DNA of 64,000 nucleotides. Origin: Cupriavidus taiwanensis LMG 19424. Its GTDB lineage: Bacteria; Pseudomonadota; Gammaproteobacteria; Burkholderiales; Burkholderiaceae. The stretch spans positions 2,438,412 through 2,502,411 of the forward strand of contig NC_010530.1 of NCBI RefSeq assembly GCF_000069785.1, read 5' to 3'. Shown here one piece after another: positions 62,298-64,000 of this stretch. Under the pieces are notes generated by a model. It saw nothing but the letters and a program-made list of their open reading frames with translations, was not told the origin of the DNA and ran no database searches. Positions within the stretch are counted from its first letter, which is position 1. The number at the start of each line of letters is the position of its first letter. The position numbers and the translations under genes are program-made.

Positions 62298-62501
62298 ATG
62301 CAAACCGGTATCGTCAAGTGGTTCAACGACGCCAAGGGCTTCGGCTTCATCAAGCCGGACGCGGGTGGTGACGACCTCTTCGCCCATTTCTCGGAAATCC
62401 GTGCCGAGGGCTTCAAGTCGCTGCAGGAAAATCAGCGCGTGCAGTTCGAAGTCAAGAATGGCCCGAAGGGTCTGCAGGCCGCGAACATCACCCCGCTGTA
62501 A
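62298..62501 (+). CDS. CspA-family cold-shock protein
   Basis: 67 residues, one OB-fold cold-shock domain. RNP1 (KGFGFI) and RNP2 (DLFAHF) are perfect; the start [20 protein letters not shown] is standard. It binds single-stranded RNA/DNA and melts RNA structure. A long leader and a strong terminator make it a single-gene unit. Several paralogues usually exist, so no specific symbol is given. Confidence 0.97.
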   Translation: MQTGIVKWFNDAKGFGFIKPDAGGDDLFAHFSEIRAEGFKSLQENQRVQFEVKNGPKGLQAANITPL

Positions 62502-62543
62502 GCGTTGACCGCCGGCGCACCTGGCGTGTGCCGCACAGCGTAG

Positions 62544-62569
62544 AACCCCGCCCCAAGGCGGGGTTTTTT
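62544..62569 (+). terminator. Rho-independent terminator of the cold-shock gene
   Basis: A 9-bp perfect stem (AACCCCGCC / GGCGGGGTT) with loop CCAA, followed by TTTT, 42 bp after the stop. Confidence 0.92.
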
Positions 62570-62708
62570 GTTTTCTGCAGCAGGATTGCCGATCGCTCCC
62601 GGCTCACTTGCCGCACCGGGCACCGGCTCGTCTCCCTACTCGTCTTCCCCTTCCCTCCCCTCCCCCTCCCGCCTGATCGGCAACCGCTCGCCGCGCTGCG
62701 CACCTCTG

Positions 62709-63656
62709 CGCAGAAACGGGTACGGCATGTTGCACCGCACAGTACAGCGCCTCGTCCCGCCGCCCGCAGAAACGGGTACGCGTCGGAGCCCGAAGCGACC
62801 GATCCTGGCCATCGCCACGCAGAATCGGGTACGCATTGCGCTCTGGCACTGGCCCCGTACCGCCGTCCGGCACGCAGAAACGGGTACGCAGTGAAATTTT
62901 TTCTGGCCTGTCCGGACACTCGTCAACCCGCTTTTGACGCGGACCTATCCACATCCGGCGACTGAAGCGGCTACCGCAGAAACGGGTACACCCCGTGCTG
63001 CGGCGCAGCCCCGGCCCGCACAGCCAGCGCACGCTGCAGCTTCGCAGAATCGGGTACGCCTCCGCGACCGACGGCAGGCCTGTGGGCTCGCAGAATCGGG
63101 TACGCCCCGGTGTGGCATCGCCGGATCGTACGTTCCCGGTGCCAGGCCTTCCGCCAGACAGCACGCAGAAATGGGTACGCATAACTGATCGCCCCGCGCG
63201 AACACGTATACGTTGGGTGTAAGTACTAGCTTTTTACGCAATGCTTATGTATAATGAGAACTTGGTGGAAAGACCGCTCAACCTTCGGAGTGACCTGACG
63301 CAGAAACGGGTACGGTTGGCGATACTGAGCGACCCGCGGCGTCCGCAGAATTGGGTACGGTTTATGACGGGACCCGGCCTCCAGGGCTCGACGCAGAAAT
63401 GGGTACGCCGCAGAAACAGGTACGCTGGCACGGCCAGCTGACATAGATCCGAGGGCAACGCAGAAACAGGTACGCTTTGGCGAGGGTTTTCGCAGAATCG
63501 GGTACGCGGCGCGGCTTCGGGCGCCGGCCGGACGCTGGAAGCCGAACCTGTTTCTGCGTGGATAAGCGCCGGCTGGCGCAGTTATCCACCGGTTTTGGGC
63601 GGGAACCGGCACGCCGATACGCCTGGCAGGCGCCCGGCTCGCAGAATCGGGTACGC
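62709..63656 (+). repeat. Irregular cluster of 16 iteron-like 17-bp repeats
   Basis: Starts at 62709, 62765, 62818, 62873, 62975, 63043, 63089, 63164, 63299, 63344, 63392, 63409, 63459, 63491, 63640 (plus strand) and 63542 (minus strand). Most read CGCAGAAAC/TCGGGTACGC. Spacing is irregular, 17 to 135 bp; 63392 and 63409 are back to back. The inverted copy (63542) has a GGTTCG core and abuts DnaA-like boxes. Confidence 0.9.
63557..63590. promoter_or_regulatory. Pair of facing DnaA-like boxes
   Basis: CGTGGATAA (63557-63565, reverse orientation) and TTATCCACC (63582-63590) each differ by one base from the consensus TTATCCACA and face each other 16 bp apart. Weaker matches are CTATCCACA (62945-62953) and TGTGGAGAA (63673-63681). 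Confidence 0.6.
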
Positions 63657-63706
63657 TTGGCGGGCTTCCGCCTGTGGAGAAGCCTGTGGGCGACGCGGGT
63701 TATCCC

Positions 63707-63812
63707 CGCAGAATCCGGTTCGCGCCGGCCGCAGATACAGGTTCGGGTGGCCGCAGATACGGGTTCGGCCCTTCGCTGAATCGGGTACGGATCGCCGCAG
63801 AATCGGGTTCGC
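63707..63812 (+). repeat. Core array of five iterons at 22-23 bp pitch
   Basis: Starts at 63707, 63730, 63752, 63774 and 63796: pitch 23, 22, 22, 22 bp, about two helical turns, all on the same strand. Four of the five end in GGTTCG instead of the GGTACG seen elsewhere. Regular same-face spacing is the hallmark of initiator-binding arrays. Confidence 0.88.
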
Positions 63813-63907
63813 CGGACCGCCATTTCCTCATACGAATCAAGGGCCTTGGCTTCACGTATACGGTTTACAAGTAGTTAACCCGTATCGGTATCGTTTACTG
63901 GTAGCTG

Positions 63908-63972
63908 ATGGCTGGCGAACCGTGGACAACCCTGCCGGGTTGCCCACCGTCCGCCACCATGCGACCAGCCAT
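63908..63972. repeat. Nested stem-loop beside the iteron array
   Basis: Outer arms ATGGCTGG (63908-63915) and CCAGCCAT (63965-63972) enclose a hairpin with 10 of 11 pairs (GTGGACAACCC / GGGTTGCCCAC, 63922-63947) and loop TGCC. No T run follows, so it is not an obvious terminator. Confidence 0.55.
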
Positions 63973-64000
63973 TAGATCCTCCCGGCTGGCAAGAACCCCG

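Larger units (their letters stand above)
62700..64000. other. Probable chromid replication origin region (partial, runs off the window)
   Basis: About 1.3 kb with no confident gene and 21 copies of a 17-bp iteron-like repeat. DnaA-like boxes, a 22-23 bp-pitch core array, an AT-rich stretch (63221-63265, with TATAAT at 63250) and a stem-loop (63908-63972) are present. This combination is typical of initiator-dependent plasmid or chromid origins. No repA or parAB gene is visible; they may lie just past the window end. Confidence 0.7.

Noticed and set aside
62181..62387. 68-codon frame antisense to the cold-shock gene
   Set aside because: Shadow of the cold-shock gene and its leader; no ribosome binding site or family similarity.
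62709..63812. CRISPR-like array
   Set aside because: Repeats are only 17 bp, spacing varies from 17 to 135 bp, one copy is inverted and other copies are scattered over 37 kb. No cas genes are visible.
62500..63900. Many open frames rich in QKRVR, AETGT and PFLR peptides
   Set aside because: These peptides are translations of the 17-bp repeat in different frames. Composition and lack of ribosome binding sites argue against genes.
63910..63973. Small minus-strand gene starting at 63973
   Set aside because: Only about 20 codons before a stop; the sequence is better explained as a stem-loop.

Overview
The window looks like the origin-proximal end of the second chromosome (chromid) of a Cupriavidus-type betaproteobacterium. 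This is inferred from high GC, several Bug/TctC receptors, a BKACE enzyme, a Burkholderiales-type porin, a VpsR-like activator and an Entner-Doudoroff cluster (zwf-pgl-glk-edd). From memory, Cupriavidus necator carries such a cluster near the end of chromosome 2. Species was not determined.

Layout. 0-2.8 kb: BKACE/DUF1289/Bug operon with a divergent AraC regulator. 2.8-4.9 kb: an AbiE-like two-gene module. 4.9-8.1 kb: MFS/hydrolase/porin operon whose upstream region carries the same paired repeat operator as the BKACE operon. 8.3-9.7 kb: argG. 10-14 kb: CaiB/Bug/crotonase operon plus LysR. 14-24 kb: VOC protein, SlyX, DUF1439, MFS and EamA transporters, sirtuin, patatin-barrel protein, YeeE/YedE pair, IclR and a candidate small RNA. 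24-29 kb: PilZ protein, LysR/LysE pair, ThpR, and Ogt with Ada-AlkA. 29-39 kb: M16 protease, an unknown gene behind a strong LexA-like box, acyl-CoA dehydrogenase, OPT transporter and a MarR-controlled FAD monooxygenase. 39-47 kb: zwf-pgl-glk-response regulator-histidine kinase facing edd. 47-55 kb: MscS channel, iron-uptake locus and prfC. 55-62.5 kb: YihY, lipoprotein, VpsR-type activator, NCS2 permease and a cold-shock protein.

The most striking feature is a 17-bp non-palindromic repeat, consensus CGCAGAAWCGGGTACGC. I counted 32 copies: 21 in the last 1.3 kb and 11 scattered back to about 26 kb, with none seen before that. The final five copies have a 22-23 bp pitch and mostly a GGTTCG core. 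The cluster also holds DnaA-like boxes and a stem-loop, so it resembles an iteron origin. Scattered copies thin out with distance; one lies in frame inside glk. I read this as a chromid replication origin with a field of satellite initiator sites. The initiator gene is not in the window, so that reading is inference.

Most starts were moved inward from the longest open frame using ribosome binding sites, signal peptides and family N-termini.
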